Positions 1 through 9,204 of a stretch of DNA of 34,193 bases are shown here, piece after piece (the first letter of the stretch is position 1; each line of letters opens with the position of its first letter). The stretch comes from Treponema sp. Lineage in GTDB: Bacteria; Spirochaetota; Spirochaetia; Treponematales; Breznakiellaceae. The stretch covers positions 1-34,193 of the forward strand of contig JAISOR010000062.1 of NCBI GenBank assembly GCA_031275535.1. The letters run 5' to 3'. Both the position numbers and the translations under genes were made by a program. The notes under the pieces are model-generated. The model searched no databases, was not told where the DNA came from, and saw only the letters and a program-made list of their open reading frames with translations.

Positions 1-9
1 CGCCGGATC

Positions 10-2307
10 TTATTTTTTAAACAGCCGTTTTACGGTAATTCTTTTTATTCCCCAGAAGACCCAGAACATGGTAATGATTATACCGAAGCCTATCAGCTGA
101 AAGAAAGGGAATTTTTCCAAATCAGCGAATAAGACGGGTATTAATATTGAAACGCCCTGAACCAGGGTGAGAAAAAACAAAATATAGTTCATCATGGAAC
201 TTTCTATGCGGTCAGCCAGATCCCGCTTAGTCTGAAAAACAAATTCCAATTCATTATGGTTGCGCTCATAACGATCGATCTGTTCCTGTATTTTAAAAGC
301 CTTTCTTAACGCATTAAGGGATTTTTTGGATGAAGGATAATTCATCTCAATATCCCAAAAAGTCATTGTTTTAATATAATTCTTTGAAATACGGTGGGTC
401 TCGTGAAGGAAATCGACAGTCGATATTTTTTCGATGCCGTCTATCAGGGATACAATGGAGTTATTGACAATTTGTATGGAAGCTTCTTCAAGCATAAGAA
501 GCTCGATATAGAAAAACACAATGGATTCTTCTTCCAGTCTTTCCTTAACCTTTGCCCTGAAGGAATCAAAAAATTGAAGCAGTACATTTGAACTGGCGCA
601 AAGAAAGGCCCTGTCATACTGGCCTATACCATATTCTGAATTGATGGTGTCCAGAATTTCATTATCGGTAAAACTTCCAAATGCCTCATTGGAAGCATAA
701 ATGGTTTCTCCCATTAAAAGGGAAGCTATCTGGTTATTATTCAGAAAGCTTTTTGGCCGGGGGATGGTAAGGCAAATTTTGGGACTTCCCTGTTTATAAA
801 TTTCATAACGGGCGGAAAGATAAGTATACAGATTTACCCATTGATTTTTTTGATCAAGAACAAAGATTTGATTCCGTATTATGTTGTCCAAAAGATGGCT
901 TATCAGAAAAGGCGTTGAGAGGGAAACCAGTGACAGCACGGCGCTTGTGCTGCCGTGGTCGATGGAAAGAATGAGGTCCGCATAGGCGGCCTCGCCGATG
1001 GGCTTTCCGATACTCTGGTAACTATGGGAAGAAAGTTCCTGGGTAATTTTTATTTTGATTTTGTCCAAGTAATATCTTTTAATCCTGGATTTAAAATCCA
1101 CGGACAGATTTTTTTCTTCTGATTTTTTTGGCGTTCCGGATTCATATTGGGTCCTAAAATCAAGGCAGCCCAAAAAACCGGCCATTTCTCCTTTTAACTC
1201 TTGGCTTACGAGAAGCTCCGCTCTTTTATATTCAAGGGGCACAAAAACAAGTACGTCGCATATAAGACTCCATTCCTTTTCCCTGGTCTGTATCATTTCT
1301 TCAAGTTCGCGGTTAATCAGTAAATCGTTATCATGGGGTAAAATTAAATTGTACAGTAAAAGGGGTACCCCATTGCGGACCTCGTAAACTGTTTCGGTGT
1401 AATGGGCTAAATTAATATACCTCTGAACGGCAAGGAGTTCATCCCAGGTCAGACTGTAGACATAAGCCCTGGTCTCCTTTGCCGCAATGTTTTCCCTGAA
1501 AGAACAAATAGCGCGGTCGGTAAAGGCCTCAAATCCGTGAATAAAAATTTCTTCCTGGGGATTTTTCCTATCCGAGGAACCATCCCCTAAAGCCCGTTTT
1601 ATTATTTCCGTGTCCGGCAGAAGCAGCTTTATTTCGCCTTCCAGAGAACATTCCGCCGAAGCCTGTTTTTCCCTGTGTATAAAGAAATAGCCGTCCCTTA
1701 TGGGATTTATCCTAAAACCCCGGCGGCAGTAAATTCCCAGGGAAGCCTCGTTGGAAACATCGCCGGCAATGCTGCAGAATTTGAAATGATCGAGTATTAA
1801 ATCCAGAAGCCGGCTTCCCAGGCCCTTGTGTCTATGGCTTTGTCTTACCCCTATAGATAGGAGGTAAATTGTTTCATCGTCCGAATCTTCAATGGGCTTA
1901 TGAATATGATTATAATAAGGCAGGCCGCCGTCAGGCGCAACGCCAAAAATCGCGTTGAACTCTTCCGGATAGTTGTTTCTGGAAGCTTGATAATTAAAGT
2001 ACAAAATAAAGGCGATAAGCTCGTTCTCGACATATATGCCGTAGGCGCCGCCCTGATTCACGCAAAAGGCAATGTTTTTTTCGAATTCTTTTCTCATTTT
2101 GGCGGCCCGGGTTTTGGGGGAGGGGAAAATTTCCCGGTAGTATGGATCTTCAATAAAACATTCGATAAAAAGATCCATTAATGCGTGAAAATCGTTCCGG
2201 GTTCCACTCCCCACAAAGTCCGGATTTTTCCCCGGATCGGGCGACGAGCTTTCCTTTCCCCATGCGGAAGCGTAATCGGGGCATATTTGTTCGATTTTGT
2301 AATCCAT
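10..2307 (-). CDS. GNAT-domain protein fused to a large C-terminal region with two membrane segments
   Basis: 765 residues. The N-terminal part (about 35-215) is a GNAT acyltransferase fold: the acetyl-CoA loop is visible at about 154-169 as a V-R-x4-HKGLG pattern (R159, G162, G164) after a beta strand. Residues about 220-700 match nothing I recognise; the stretch before the membrane is charged and probably helical (about 640-700, rich in E, R, K and Q). The last 60 residues hold two hydrophobic segments (about 707-727 and 733-755) with a basic tail, a layout reminiscent of CorA-type channels, but no GMN motif is present. The substrate is unknown. An attractive but unproven reading is a membrane-tethered acetyltransferase. 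No clear Shine-Dalgarno precedes the ATG, so the start is less certain than the frame. It is read away from rpsL and has no partner gene in the window. Confidence 0.75.
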   Translation of the reverse strand: MDYKIEQICPDYASAWGKESSSPDPGKNPDFVGSGTRNDFHALMDLFIECFIEDPYYREIFPSPKTRAAKMRKEFEKNIAFCVNQGGAYGIYVENELIAFILYFNYQASRNNYPEEFNAIFGVAPDGGLPYYNHIHKPIEDSDDETIYLLSIGVRQSHRHKGLGSRLLDLILDHFKFCSIAGDVSNEASLGIYCRRGFRINPIRDGYFFIHREKQASAECSLEGEIKLLLPDTEIIKRALGDGSSDRKNPQEEIFIHGFEAFTDRAICSFRENIAAKETRAYVYSLTWDELLAVQRYINLAHYTETVYEVRNGVPLLLYNLILPHDNDLLINRELEEMIQTREKEWSLICDVLVFVPLEYKRAELLVSQELKGEMAGFLGCLDFRTQYESGTPKKSEEKNLSVDFKSRIKRYYLDKIKIKITQELSSHSYQSIGKPIGEAAYADLILSIDHGSTSAVLSLVSLSTPFLISHLLDNIIRNQIFVLDQKNQWVNLYTYLSARYEIYKQGSPKICLTIPRPKSFLNNNQIASLLMGETIYASNEAFGSFTDNEILDTINSEYGIGQYDRAFLCASSNVLLQFFDSFRAKVKERLEEESIVFFYIELLMLEEASIQIVNNSIVSLIDGIEKISTVDFLHETHRISKNYIKTMTFWDIEMNYPSSKKSLNALRKAFKIQEQIDRYERNHNELEFVFQTKRDLADRIESSMMNYILFFLTLVQGVSILIPVLFADLEKFPFFQLIGFGIIITMFWVFWGIKRITVKRLFKK

Positions 2308-2318
2308 TGATAAAATAC

Positions 2319-2345
2319 TTTATATCGCTAGACATGAAATTTCAA
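2319..2345 (-). promoter_or_regulatory. Possible promoter for the GNAT-fusion gene
   Basis: On the minus strand a TTGAAA (2340-2345) lies 15 bases before TATAAA (2319-2324), and the ATG follows 11 bases later. The spacer is short for a sigma-70 promoter; a 17-base spacer would give the weaker TAAAGT as -10. Low confidence. Confidence 0.3.
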
Positions 2346-2419
2346 GAGAACGCATCACGTATTAGTCTTATATACATTTGAAGGGTCCCCTGGTAATTAT
2401 TTAAAATTTTTTGTAACTA

Positions 2420-2577
2420 GAGCCTGTCCCAAAACTAATTGACTGTGCGCTAAAAGCGCACGGTTTTGGGCCAGGCTCATGGAAAAAGCGGCCGGCAGCC
2501 CGCTTTTTCCCCTAAATCCAAGGAAGCTGGGCAAGCAAAGCTTGCCTCCCCAAAAACTGAAGTTTTGGGAAAGCCTC
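2420..2577 (+). mobile_element. 158-bp hairpin-rich repeat, copy 1 (MITE-like)
   Basis: The ends are imperfect inverted repeats, 15 of 17 matching: GAGCCTGTCCCAAAACT at the left and the complement of GAGGCTTTCCCAAAACT at the right. It is flanked by a direct 4-bp ACTA (2416-2419 and 2578-2581), the signature of a transposition target duplication. The left 59 bp (2420-2478) fold into one long hairpin: GAGCCTG/CAGGCTC, CCCAAAAC/GTTTTGGG and GTGCGC/GCGCAC nested around a TAAAA loop. To the right are three more stems: AAAAAGCGG/CCGCTTTTT, GGCAAGC/GCTTGCC and CCAAAAACT/AGTTTTGG. There is no coding capacity. Confidence 0.8.
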
Positions 2578-2703
2578 ACTATTCAATCGTTCCCTTGCTC
2601 TAGTCTAATTTGAACCGCAAATCATTGAAAACATTGCGGTTCTATAGAAATTCGTGCTGTTCATTGAAAAAATTTCAACAAAATTTAGATACGACTGAAT
2701 AGT

Positions 2704-2861
2704 GAGCCTGTCCCAAAACTAATTGACTGTGCGTTAAAAGCGCACGGTTTTGGGCCAGGCTCATGGAAAAAGTGGCCGGCAGCCCGCTTTTTCCCCTAAA
2801 TCCAAGGAAGCTGGGCAAGCAAAGCTTGCCTCCCCAAAAACTGAAGTTTTGGGAAAGCCTC
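2704..2861 (+). mobile_element. 158-bp hairpin-rich repeat, copy 2 (MITE-like)
   Basis: Direct repeat of the element at 2420-2577, in the same orientation, 156 of 158 bases identical. It is flanked by a 4-bp TAGT duplication (2700-2703 and 2862-2865), the reverse complement of the ACTA around copy 1. Both differences (2734 and 2773) are C to T inside stems and turn C-G pairs into T-G (wobble in RNA), so all predicted stems survive. Confidence 0.8.
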
Positions 2862-2917
2862 TAGTTACAAATTTTTATATTATTTATCATAGATATAAAA
2901 AAATTATTAAAAACCAG

Positions 2918-2946
2918 TTGATCTTTTTCTACGCATTTGATATAGT
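2918..2946 (+). promoter_or_regulatory. Promoter for rpsL-rpsG
   Basis: TTGATC (2918-2923), a 17-base spacer and TATAGT (2941-2946), about 70 bases before the rpsL start. It is the best sigma-70-like site in the interval between the mobile repeats and rpsL. Confidence 0.6.
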
Positions 2947-3015
2947 TAACCTCACTTTGGGTTATTTTTCGGTATCCGTGGAGGGTTGCCGTTTTTTTAA
3001 GGGAGTTTTTAGCTC

Positions 3016-3390
3016 ATGCCTACAATTAATCAGTTGGTTCGTTTTGGCCGGCAGCAGATTACCGCTAAAACGAAGTCGCCGGCGCTTCAGTCCTGTCCCC
3101 AAAAACGCGGGGTCTGTACCCGGGTCATGACGGTTACCCCGAAAAAGCCGAATTCGGCGCTTCGGAAGGTCGCCAGGGTACGCCTTTCCCATGGTACGGA
3201 GGTAACCGCCTATATTCCCGGCATCGGCCATAACCTGCAGGAACACTCGGTGGTTCTGGTCCGGGGCGGCAGGGTTAAGGACCTTCCCGGGGTCCGTTAT
3301 CATATTATCCGGGGCGCCAAGGATACCCTGGGCGTGGAAGACCGCAAGCGGAGCCGGTCCAAGTACGGCGCGAAACGGCCTAAGGCGTAA
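3016..3390 (+). CDS. rpsL: Ribosomal protein S12
   Basis: 124 residues, the normal S12 length. S12 sits at the decoding centre of the 30S subunit and affects fidelity. The conserved [11 protein letters not shown] and [13 protein letters not shown] loops are present, and the lysines in both that mutate in streptomycin resistance are wild type. An AAGGGAG-like ribosome site precedes the ATG. It is first of a two-gene unit with rpsG. Unlike the usual str operon, no rpoBC lies directly before it and no fusA follows. Confidence 0.98.
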   Translation: MPTINQLVRFGRQQITAKTKSPALQSCPQKRGVCTRVMTVTPKKPNSALRKVARVRLSHGTEVTAYIPGIGHNLQEHSVVLVRGGRVKDLPGVRYHIIRGAKDTLGVEDRKRSRSKYGAKRPKA

Positions 3391-3400
3391 GGGGCGGCAG

Positions 3401-3871
3401 ATGGGACGTAAAAAGAAAACCGTGGATCGGGGCATTTTGCCGGATCCTAAGTACAACAGCGTGGTGGTTTCAAAATTTGTAAACCGTATGATGTGGGAGG
3501 GGAAACGCTCGGTGGCCCTTCGCATTGTACACGATGCCCTGGGAACGCTTCAGGCCAAGGCCGATAAGGACCCGCTGGAAGTTTTTCTCAAGGCCATTGA
3601 GAACGTAAAGCCCAACATAGAGGTCAAATCCCGGCGGGTCGGGGGGGCCACCTACCAGGTTCCGGTGGAAATCCGGGAATCCCGGCGGGAAGCCCTGGGG
3701 ATGCGCTGGATTATTACCGCCGCCCGGGCGCGGTCCGGCCATGGCATGGATGAACGGCTTGCGGCGGAGCTTCTGGACGCCTATAATAATACGGGAACGG
3801 CTTTTAAAAAGAAAGAAGATACCCATAAAATGGCGGAGGCAAATAAGGCTTTTGCCCACTATCGGTGGTAA
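3401..3871 (+). CDS. rpsG: Ribosomal protein S7
   Basis: 156 residues, full length. S7 starts assembly of the 30S head by binding the 3' domain of 16S rRNA and contacts the E-site tRNA. The MGRKKK start, the conserved basic N terminus and the helical core ([17 protein letters not shown]) are clear. It begins 10 bases after rpsL, with the ribosome site GGGGCGG in the gap, and is followed by an AT-rich hairpin that probably ends the transcript. Confidence 0.98.
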   Translation: MGRKKKTVDRGILPDPKYNSVVVSKFVNRMMWEGKRSVALRIVHDALGTLQAKADKDPLEVFLKAIENVKPNIEVKSRRVGGATYQVPVEIRESRREALGMRWIITAARARSGHGMDERLAAELLDAYNNTGTAFKKKEDTHKMAEANKAFAHYRW

Positions 3872-3908
3872 ATATAGAGGGAGAATCAGAGGGATTCTCT
3901 TCGGCATA

Positions 3909-3935
3909 AAAAATTAAAACCCTGTTTTAGTTTTT
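3909..3935 (+). terminator. Likely intrinsic terminator after rpsG
   Basis: An A-tract, a 12-bp stem with one G-T pair (3909-3920 with 3924-3935), a CCT loop and a run ending in five T. The symmetrical A/T make-up could work in both directions, though the stem is weak because it has few G-C pairs. A second perfect 7-bp stem (3881-3887 with 3893-3899) lies just upstream, immediately after the stop codon. Confidence 0.5.
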
Positions 3936-4314
3936 GATGTTCTTTGAAATAGTTTGTCCGGCGGCGGTCTTTCGCCGGATAATGGTTACTGCGTCGTGCG
4001 GATTGTCGGGGAGGTGGAAAGAAAAAGTCTATTGGTCATCGATAATTGCTCTGTTGATGATGCCGGCGCGGGGTCTCGATAATCCAAACCGATCATCAGA
4101 AAAGTTTGGAAGGGGGTAAGCGGTGTTTTTACTCCCTTGTTTGGCGTTGTTTAAGATGAGATAGGTGGAACGGGACGATTGGTATAAGGGAAGCCGTGCA
4201 TAATCGGCGGGGCTTCATTTACTGCTCGTATTCGCTTCTTCTCTTCTTAAAACAATCTCTATAGTTCTATAAAATATAATAAGTTTCGCGGTATGCGGAC
4301 TTGTTCTGTATGGC
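3936..4314. other. Gene-free interval between rpsG and the tuf promoter
   Basis: No convincing coding sequence: the one 61-codon frame (3934-4119) has no ribosome site and no protein-like character. There is a 7-bp perfect stem at 3957-3963 with 3973-3979 (TCCGGCG/CGCCGGA), and a GAAGCC/GGCTTC stem near 4190-4217. I see no tRNA, although tRNA genes often precede tuf in other bacteria. Confidence 0.6.
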
Positions 4315-4343
4315 TTGCGTCCTTTTGGGCGATGGGCTATACT
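4315..4343 (+). promoter_or_regulatory. Promoter of the tuf-S10-spc-alpha operon
   Basis: TTGCGT (4315-4320), a 17-base spacer and TATACT (4338-4343). This leaves a leader of about 75 bases before the tuf ATG at 4426, which has a strong AGGAGGA ribosome site at 4413-4419. No other convincing promoter was seen in the following 15 kb of closely packed genes, so this may drive the whole cluster. Confidence 0.65.
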
Positions 4344-4425
4344 GCATAACCCCCGGGTCGTCATGGCCCTGAGGATGTGATAGAGAATTTAATTTGTGTG
4401 CCCAAAAATGCAAGGAGGACACGTC

Positions 4426-5616
<1,191 letters not shown>

Positions 5617-5635
5617 AGGTTGCAGTGATTGAGGC

Positions 5636-5660
5636 GGACCCTGGGACGATTCCCGGGTCC
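5636..5660 (+). other. Hairpin between tuf and rpsJ
   Basis: GGACCC-T-GGGA / TCCC-GGGTCC, a 10-bp stem with one bulged T and a CGAT loop. No T run follows, so it is not a standard terminator. It may mark an RNA processing or stability site that lets tuf be expressed above the ribosomal genes. Only the fold is seen; the role is inferred. Confidence 0.4.
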
Positions 5661-5676
5661 CCCCATCGGAGGAATA

Positions 5677-5985
5677 ATGGCTAAGGAACGAATTCGCGTG
5701 CGTTTACGCGGCTTCGATGTGGAATTAATCGATCAGAGCGCGAAGTCCATCGTTCAAACGGTACAGAAGGCGGGGGCAAAGGTCACCGGACCTATCCCCC
5801 TTCCAACCCGGATTAACAAGGTAACGGTGCTTCGTTCTCCTCATGTGAATAAAAAGTCCCGTGAGCAGTTTGAGATGCGGACCCATAAACGGCTGATCGA
5901 TATAATAAATCCTTCCTCGGAAGTGATGGATTCGCTTATGAAACTGGAGCTTCCCGCAGGGGTGGATGTGGAGATAAAGCAATAG
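5677..5985 (+). CDS. rpsJ: Ribosomal protein S10 (NusE)
   Basis: 102 residues, normal length. S10 belongs to the 30S head and, as NusE, to transcription antitermination complexes with NusB and NusG. The [14 protein letters not shown] start, the [23 protein letters not shown] core and the acidic C terminus are typical. The start is the ATG with CGGAGGAAT just upstream; the same frame extends back to 5629 but that part is not S10-like. Confidence 0.98.
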   Translation: MAKERIRVRLRGFDVELIDQSAKSIVQTVQKAGAKVTGPIPLPTRINKVTVLRSPHVNKKSREQFEMRTHKRLIDIINPSSEVMDSLMKLELPAGVDVEIKQ

Positions 5986-6015
5986 GGTAATTCTGAAAAT
6001 CACCCTGGTATTTTT
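5985..6015 (+). terminator. Possible attenuator between rpsJ and rplC
   Basis: An imperfect stem (GGGT-ATT with AAT-ACCC, 5985-6005) is followed after five bases by TTTTT. It is weak. In E. coli the S10 operon is controlled by L4 acting on an attenuator, but that one is upstream of rpsJ, so the comparison is loose. Confidence 0.25.
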
Positions 6016-6086
6016 AAGGCAGACGGTCCCGGGGCCCGGATCTTTGGTCTGGGGATAGCGTGCTTAATAGAGTTTGGAGTTTAACC

Positions 6087-6707
6087 ATGTTGGGGCTAAT
6101 GGCCAAGAAAGTGGGCATGACACAGATCTTTGACGATGGGGGCAATCTTATTCCCGTAACGGTGTTGCGGGTCGATCCAAATATCGTTATTGCCCAAAAG
6201 ACCCAGGAAAAGGACGGCTATTCCGCCCTGGTCCTGGGGGTGGACGATCTAAAACAGAGCAGGGTAACCAAGCCCTATGCGGGACAATTTTCGGAAAACA
6301 TTACGCCTAAAAGGCGTATTAGGGAATTTCGGGACTTTGAGAAAGAGGCCGCCGTTGGAGACGCCCTGGGGGTAGAACTTTTTGAGGGATGCCGCTATGT
6401 GGATGTAAGCGGTATTTCCAAGGGGAAGGGCTTTCAAGGGGTGATGAAGCGCTGGGGTTTTGGCGGAGGCCGCAGGACCCATGGCTCCAAGTTCCACCGC
6501 GAGCCGGGATCGACCGGACAGTCCACGTACCCCGGCCGCACGTTTAAGAACGTAAAACTGCCGGGGCGTATGGGCCGGGAGCGGGTTACGGTTCTTAGCC
6601 TAAGGGTCGTCAAGGTGGATGTTGATAACCGGCTCATCATGGTTCATGGCGCCGTTCCCGGTATAAACAAGGGTCTGGTTGTAGTCAGGGCAGCGGTGAA
6701 AAAGTAA
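6087..6707 (+). CDS. rplC: Ribosomal protein L3
   Basis: 206 residues, the usual size. L3 is a primary 23S binder whose long loop reaches the peptidyl-transferase centre; the loop motif RTHGSKFHREPGS is present. The start is set by the family consensus MLGLxxKKVGMTQIF. A TTGGAG ribosome site lies about 9 bases upstream. An upstream GTG at 6060 would add nine unrelated residues. Confidence 0.96.
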   Translation: MLGLMAKKVGMTQIFDDGGNLIPVTVLRVDPNIVIAQKTQEKDGYSALVLGVDDLKQSRVTKPYAGQFSENITPKRRIREFRDFEKEAAVGDALGVELFEGCRYVDVSGISKGKGFQGVMKRWGFGGGRRTHGSKFHREPGSTGQSTYPGRTFKNVKLPGRMGRERVTVLSLRVVKVDVDNRLIMVHGAVPGINKGLVVVRAAVKK

Positions 6708-6734
6708 GGGCGTTGAAGGAAAACGGGGAAAGCA

Positions 6735-7379
6735 ATGAATCGGACAGTGTATTCCATTGATGGCAAGGAGCTTCGGAGTATCCAACTGGATGACGCCGTA
6801 TTTGGTCTTCCGGTGAACGAGGATGTTATCTGGTATGCCATAAATAATGAGCTTGCTAATAAGCGGCTGGGTACCGCCAGCACCCGGGACCGGGGCGAGG
6901 TCCATGGTTCCAATGCCAAGCCTTATAAGCAGAAGGGCACCGGCCGGGCTCGCCGGGGGGATAAGAAGTCCCCTATTAGTGTCGGAGGGGGCGTTGTGTT
7001 TGGGCCCAAACCCAGGGATTTTTCCTATTCAATCCCCAAGAAGGCCAAACGGCTCGCCCTTAAAACTATTTTAAGTTTAAAGGTTCAGAGCGATACCTTG
7101 AAAATCGTTGAGGATTTTTCAATCGAGTCGGGAAAAACCAGGGATCTGGCGGGGCTTTTAAAGAATTTTGGCGATGATGAGCGGACCGTGGTCATCCTGA
7201 AAGACAATGACCCCCTGGTCAAGCGGGCGGGCGCCAATATCCCCTGGCTCAGCTTCCTCTCCTATAACCGCCTCCGGGCCCACGATCTTTTTTATGGACG
7301 CCGGGTTATTTTACTGGAATCGGCCGCTAAAAATCTTAACGCCTTTTATGGCGCCCAAAACGAGGAGGCCGCTGAATGA
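6735..7379 (+). CDS. rplD: Ribosomal protein L4
   Basis: 214 residues. L4 lines the exit tunnel and in some bacteria represses its own operon. The extended tunnel loop is recognisable ([16 protein letters not shown], then [13 protein letters not shown]). The last codon overlaps the rplW start by four bases (ATGA), implying coupled translation. Confidence 0.97.
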   Translation: MNRTVYSIDGKELRSIQLDDAVFGLPVNEDVIWYAINNELANKRLGTASTRDRGEVHGSNAKPYKQKGTGRARRGDKKSPISVGGGVVFGPKPRDFSYSIPKKAKRLALKTILSLKVQSDTLKIVEDFSIESGKTRDLAGLLKNFGDDERTVVILKDNDPLVKRAGANIPWLSFLSYNRLRAHDLFYGRRVILLESAAKNLNAFYGAQNEEAAE

Positions 7380-7663
7380 CGATCTTCGAAAAGATCCTAA
7401 TCGAACCGGTACTTTCCGAAAAGGCGAACTCCCTTAGGGAGGAAGGAAAGTACGTATTTAAGGTTGATCCTGCCGCTACAAAAATACAAATAAAAGAAGC
7501 GGTTCGCCGGCTTTTTAACGTGCATCCCATTTCCTGTACGGTAATGGTGGTCGGCGGTAAGCCGAAGCGGCAGCGGAACCGGTCCGGTTATACCGCATCC
7601 TGGAAAAAGGCTATTGTCCGTCTTCCCAAGGACGAAAAAATAAGCCTCTTTGAGGGAGTATAA
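7376..7663 (+). CDS. rplW: Ribosomal protein L23
   Basis: 95 residues. L23 sits at the tunnel exit and docks trigger factor and SRP. The [10 protein letters not shown] start and the VNP-like core ([12 protein letters not shown], then [20 protein letters not shown]) fit the family. Its ATG overlaps the rplD stop. Confidence 0.97.
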   Translation: MTIFEKILIEPVLSEKANSLREEGKYVFKVDPAATKIQIKEAVRRLFNVHPISCTVMVVGGKPKRQRNRSGYTASWKKAIVRLPKDEKISLFEGV

Positions 7664-7674
7664 GGGAAAATACA

Positions 7675-8505
7675 ATGGGAATAAAAACGTATAAACCTAT
7701 AACAGCGGGGATGCGGCAGTGGATCAGCCTGGATTATTCCGGCCTTTCCAAACATGCCAGGCCCGAAAAGTCCCTGACCAGCGGCCGTTCGGAAAAGGCG
7801 GGCCGGGACACGAATGGGCGCATCAGTGTCCGGCATAAGGGCGGCGGCCATAAGCGGCGCTACCGGACCGTTGATTTTAAGAGGGACAAGATCGGCGTTC
7901 CCGGCGTAGTGGCGACCATCGAGTATGATCCCAACCGCAGCGCCAATATCGCCCTGGTGAAGTATGCCGATGGGGACAAGCGCTATATTATCGCGCCCAA
8001 GGATCTAAAAGAGGGGGCCAAAATCATGAGCGGCCCCGACGCTGCCATTGAGACCGGTAATGCCCTGCCTCTGGAAAATATTCCCCTGGGCTTTATGGTT
8101 CATAACATTGAATTGACCCTGGGCAGGGGCGGCCAGATGGCCCGTTCCGCCGGCTCCGGCGCGCTTATCGCCGCTAAAGAAGGGGATTATGTTACCCTAA
8201 AGCTCCCCTCCGGCGAGATGCGTATGGTTTTTAAAAAGTGCTGCGCCACCGTCGGCGTGGTGGGAAACGAGGACCACATGAACACCCAGCTTGGCAAGGC
8301 GGGGCGTAAGCGCTGGCTGGGGGTCCGGCCCACGGTTCGCGGCATGGCCATGAACCCGGTGGATCACCCCCATGGCGGCGGTGAGGGGAAAAACAAGGGC
8401 ATCAACCCCGTTACTCCCTGGGGACAACCGACAAAGGGATACAAAACCCGGAATAAGCATAAACCTTCATCCCGGTTTATCATAAGCCGTGGTAAGAAGA
8501 AATAG
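7675..8505 (+). CDS. rplB: Ribosomal protein L2
   Basis: 276 residues, full length. L2 helps join the subunits and supports peptidyl transfer. The conserved [19 protein letters not shown] stretch and the C-terminal motif [18 protein letters not shown], with the essential histidine, are intact. It starts 11 bases after rplW. Confidence 0.98.
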   Translation: MGIKTYKPITAGMRQWISLDYSGLSKHARPEKSLTSGRSEKAGRDTNGRISVRHKGGGHKRRYRTVDFKRDKIGVPGVVATIEYDPNRSANIALVKYADGDKRYIIAPKDLKEGAKIMSGPDAAIETGNALPLENIPLGFMVHNIELTLGRGGQMARSAGSGALIAAKEGDYVTLKLPSGEMRMVFKKCCATVGVVGNEDHMNTQLGKAGRKRWLGVRPTVRGMAMNPVDHPHGGGEGKNKGINPVTPWGQPTKGYKTRNKHKPSSRFIISRGKKK

Positions 8506-8513
8506 GAGGAAGG

Positions 8514-8795
8514 GTGTCAAGATCCATTAAGAAGGGGCCCTTCATAGAGAAGAGTCTCTATAAGAAAGTGCTGGAAATGAGCAAGGTGGGGGATAGGAAG
8601 ATGATTAAAACCTATTCCCGCTGTTCAACCATCATTCCCGAGATGGTGGGGGGGACCATTTCCGTTTATAACGGAAAGACCTGGATTCCCGTATATATTA
8701 CGGAAAATCTGGTTGGTCATAAGCTTGGTGAATTCGCTCCTACCCGGATCTTCAGGGGACATGCGGGTTCGGATAAGAAAGCCGCTAAACAGTAG
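8514..8795 (+). CDS. rpsS: Ribosomal protein S19
   Basis: 93 residues, initiated by GTG (8514). The choice is supported by AGGAGG at 8504-8509 and by the family start [15 protein letters not shown]19 lies in the 30S head next to S13 and bridges to the large subunit. The [19 protein letters not shown] end is typical. Confidence 0.97.
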   Translation: MSRSIKKGPFIEKSLYKKVLEMSKVGDRKMIKTYSRCSTIIPEMVGGTISVYNGKTWIPVYITENLVGHKLGEFAPTRIFRGHAGSDKKAAKQ

Positions 8796-8804
8796 GAAAA
8801 TAGT

Positions 8805-9203
8805 ATGGAAACGAAAAATGCTTCCACCGGAAGCAAGGCTTCCGCCGGAAGCGCCGGTTACCGGGCGGTAACGAAGTTCCTCATCGCCTCTCCCTATAAG
8901 GTCAGGCCGGTGGCCGATTTGATCCGCCGCAAACCCTATCCGGAGGCTATGTCGGTGCTGGAGAATATGCCCCATAAGGGCGCCCGGCTTATCCGTAAGA
9001 CCGTAAAGTCCGCCGCCTCGAATGCGTTGAATAAAAACAAGCAGCTTGATGAAGATATGCTCTATGTCAAGGAAGTGTTTATCGATGAAGGCCCCCGGAT
9101 GAAGCGGATATGGTTTCGGGCCCGGGGCCGGGCGGATATGCTTCTTAAAAGACTGTGCCACATTACCGTGGTAATTGATGAGACCGGAAAGGCGGGGGAT
9201 TAA
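8805..9203 (+). CDS. rplV: Ribosomal protein L22
   Basis: 132 residues. The core from about residue 20 ([23 protein letters not shown]) to the C terminus matches L22, whose hairpin loop lines the exit tunnel. The first 18 residues are a Ser/Ala/Gly/Lys extension not common to all L22. rpsC begins one base after its stop. Confidence 0.97.
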   Translation: METKNASTGSKASAGSAGYRAVTKFLIASPYKVRPVADLIRRKPYPEAMSVLENMPHKGARLIRKTVKSAASNALNKNKQLDEDMLYVKEVFIDEGPRMKRIWFRARGRADMLLKRLCHITVVIDETGKAGD

Positions 9204-9204
9204 A

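Larger units (their letters stand above)
2410..2871. mobile_element. Remnant of a small inverted-repeat element, split by two copies of another element
   Basis: If the two 158-bp repeats and one copy of each 4-bp duplication are removed, the outer sequence has 19-bp terminal inverted repeats matching at 18 of 19 positions: TTTGTAACTATTCAATCGT on the left against ACGACTGAATAGTTACAAA on the right. Each arm is cut at the same place. What remains inside (2578-2703, 126 bp) is AT-rich, has no open reading frame, and contains a 9-bp perfect stem (2612-2620 with 2634-2642) and a TTGAAA/TTTCAA hairpin (2664-2678). It looks like a MITE-sized, non-autonomous element. A target duplication of its own cannot be defined because both flanks are A/T runs. 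No transposase is present. Confidence 0.65.

Noticed and set aside
2420..2861. The two 158-bp direct repeats as a CRISPR array or rRNA/tRNA remnants
   Set aside because: Only two units, each 158 bp, with terminal inverted repeats and target duplications. No short repeat-spacer periodicity and no tRNA fold.
2750..3130. 126-codon plus-strand frame running from the mobile repeat into rpsL
   Set aside because: It uses repeat sequence and the wrong frame of rpsL, and its start lies in a stem of the repeat.
3934..4119. 61-codon frame in the rpsG-tuf gap
   Set aside because: No Shine-Dalgarno, starts inside or next to the terminator hairpin, and the composition is not protein-like.
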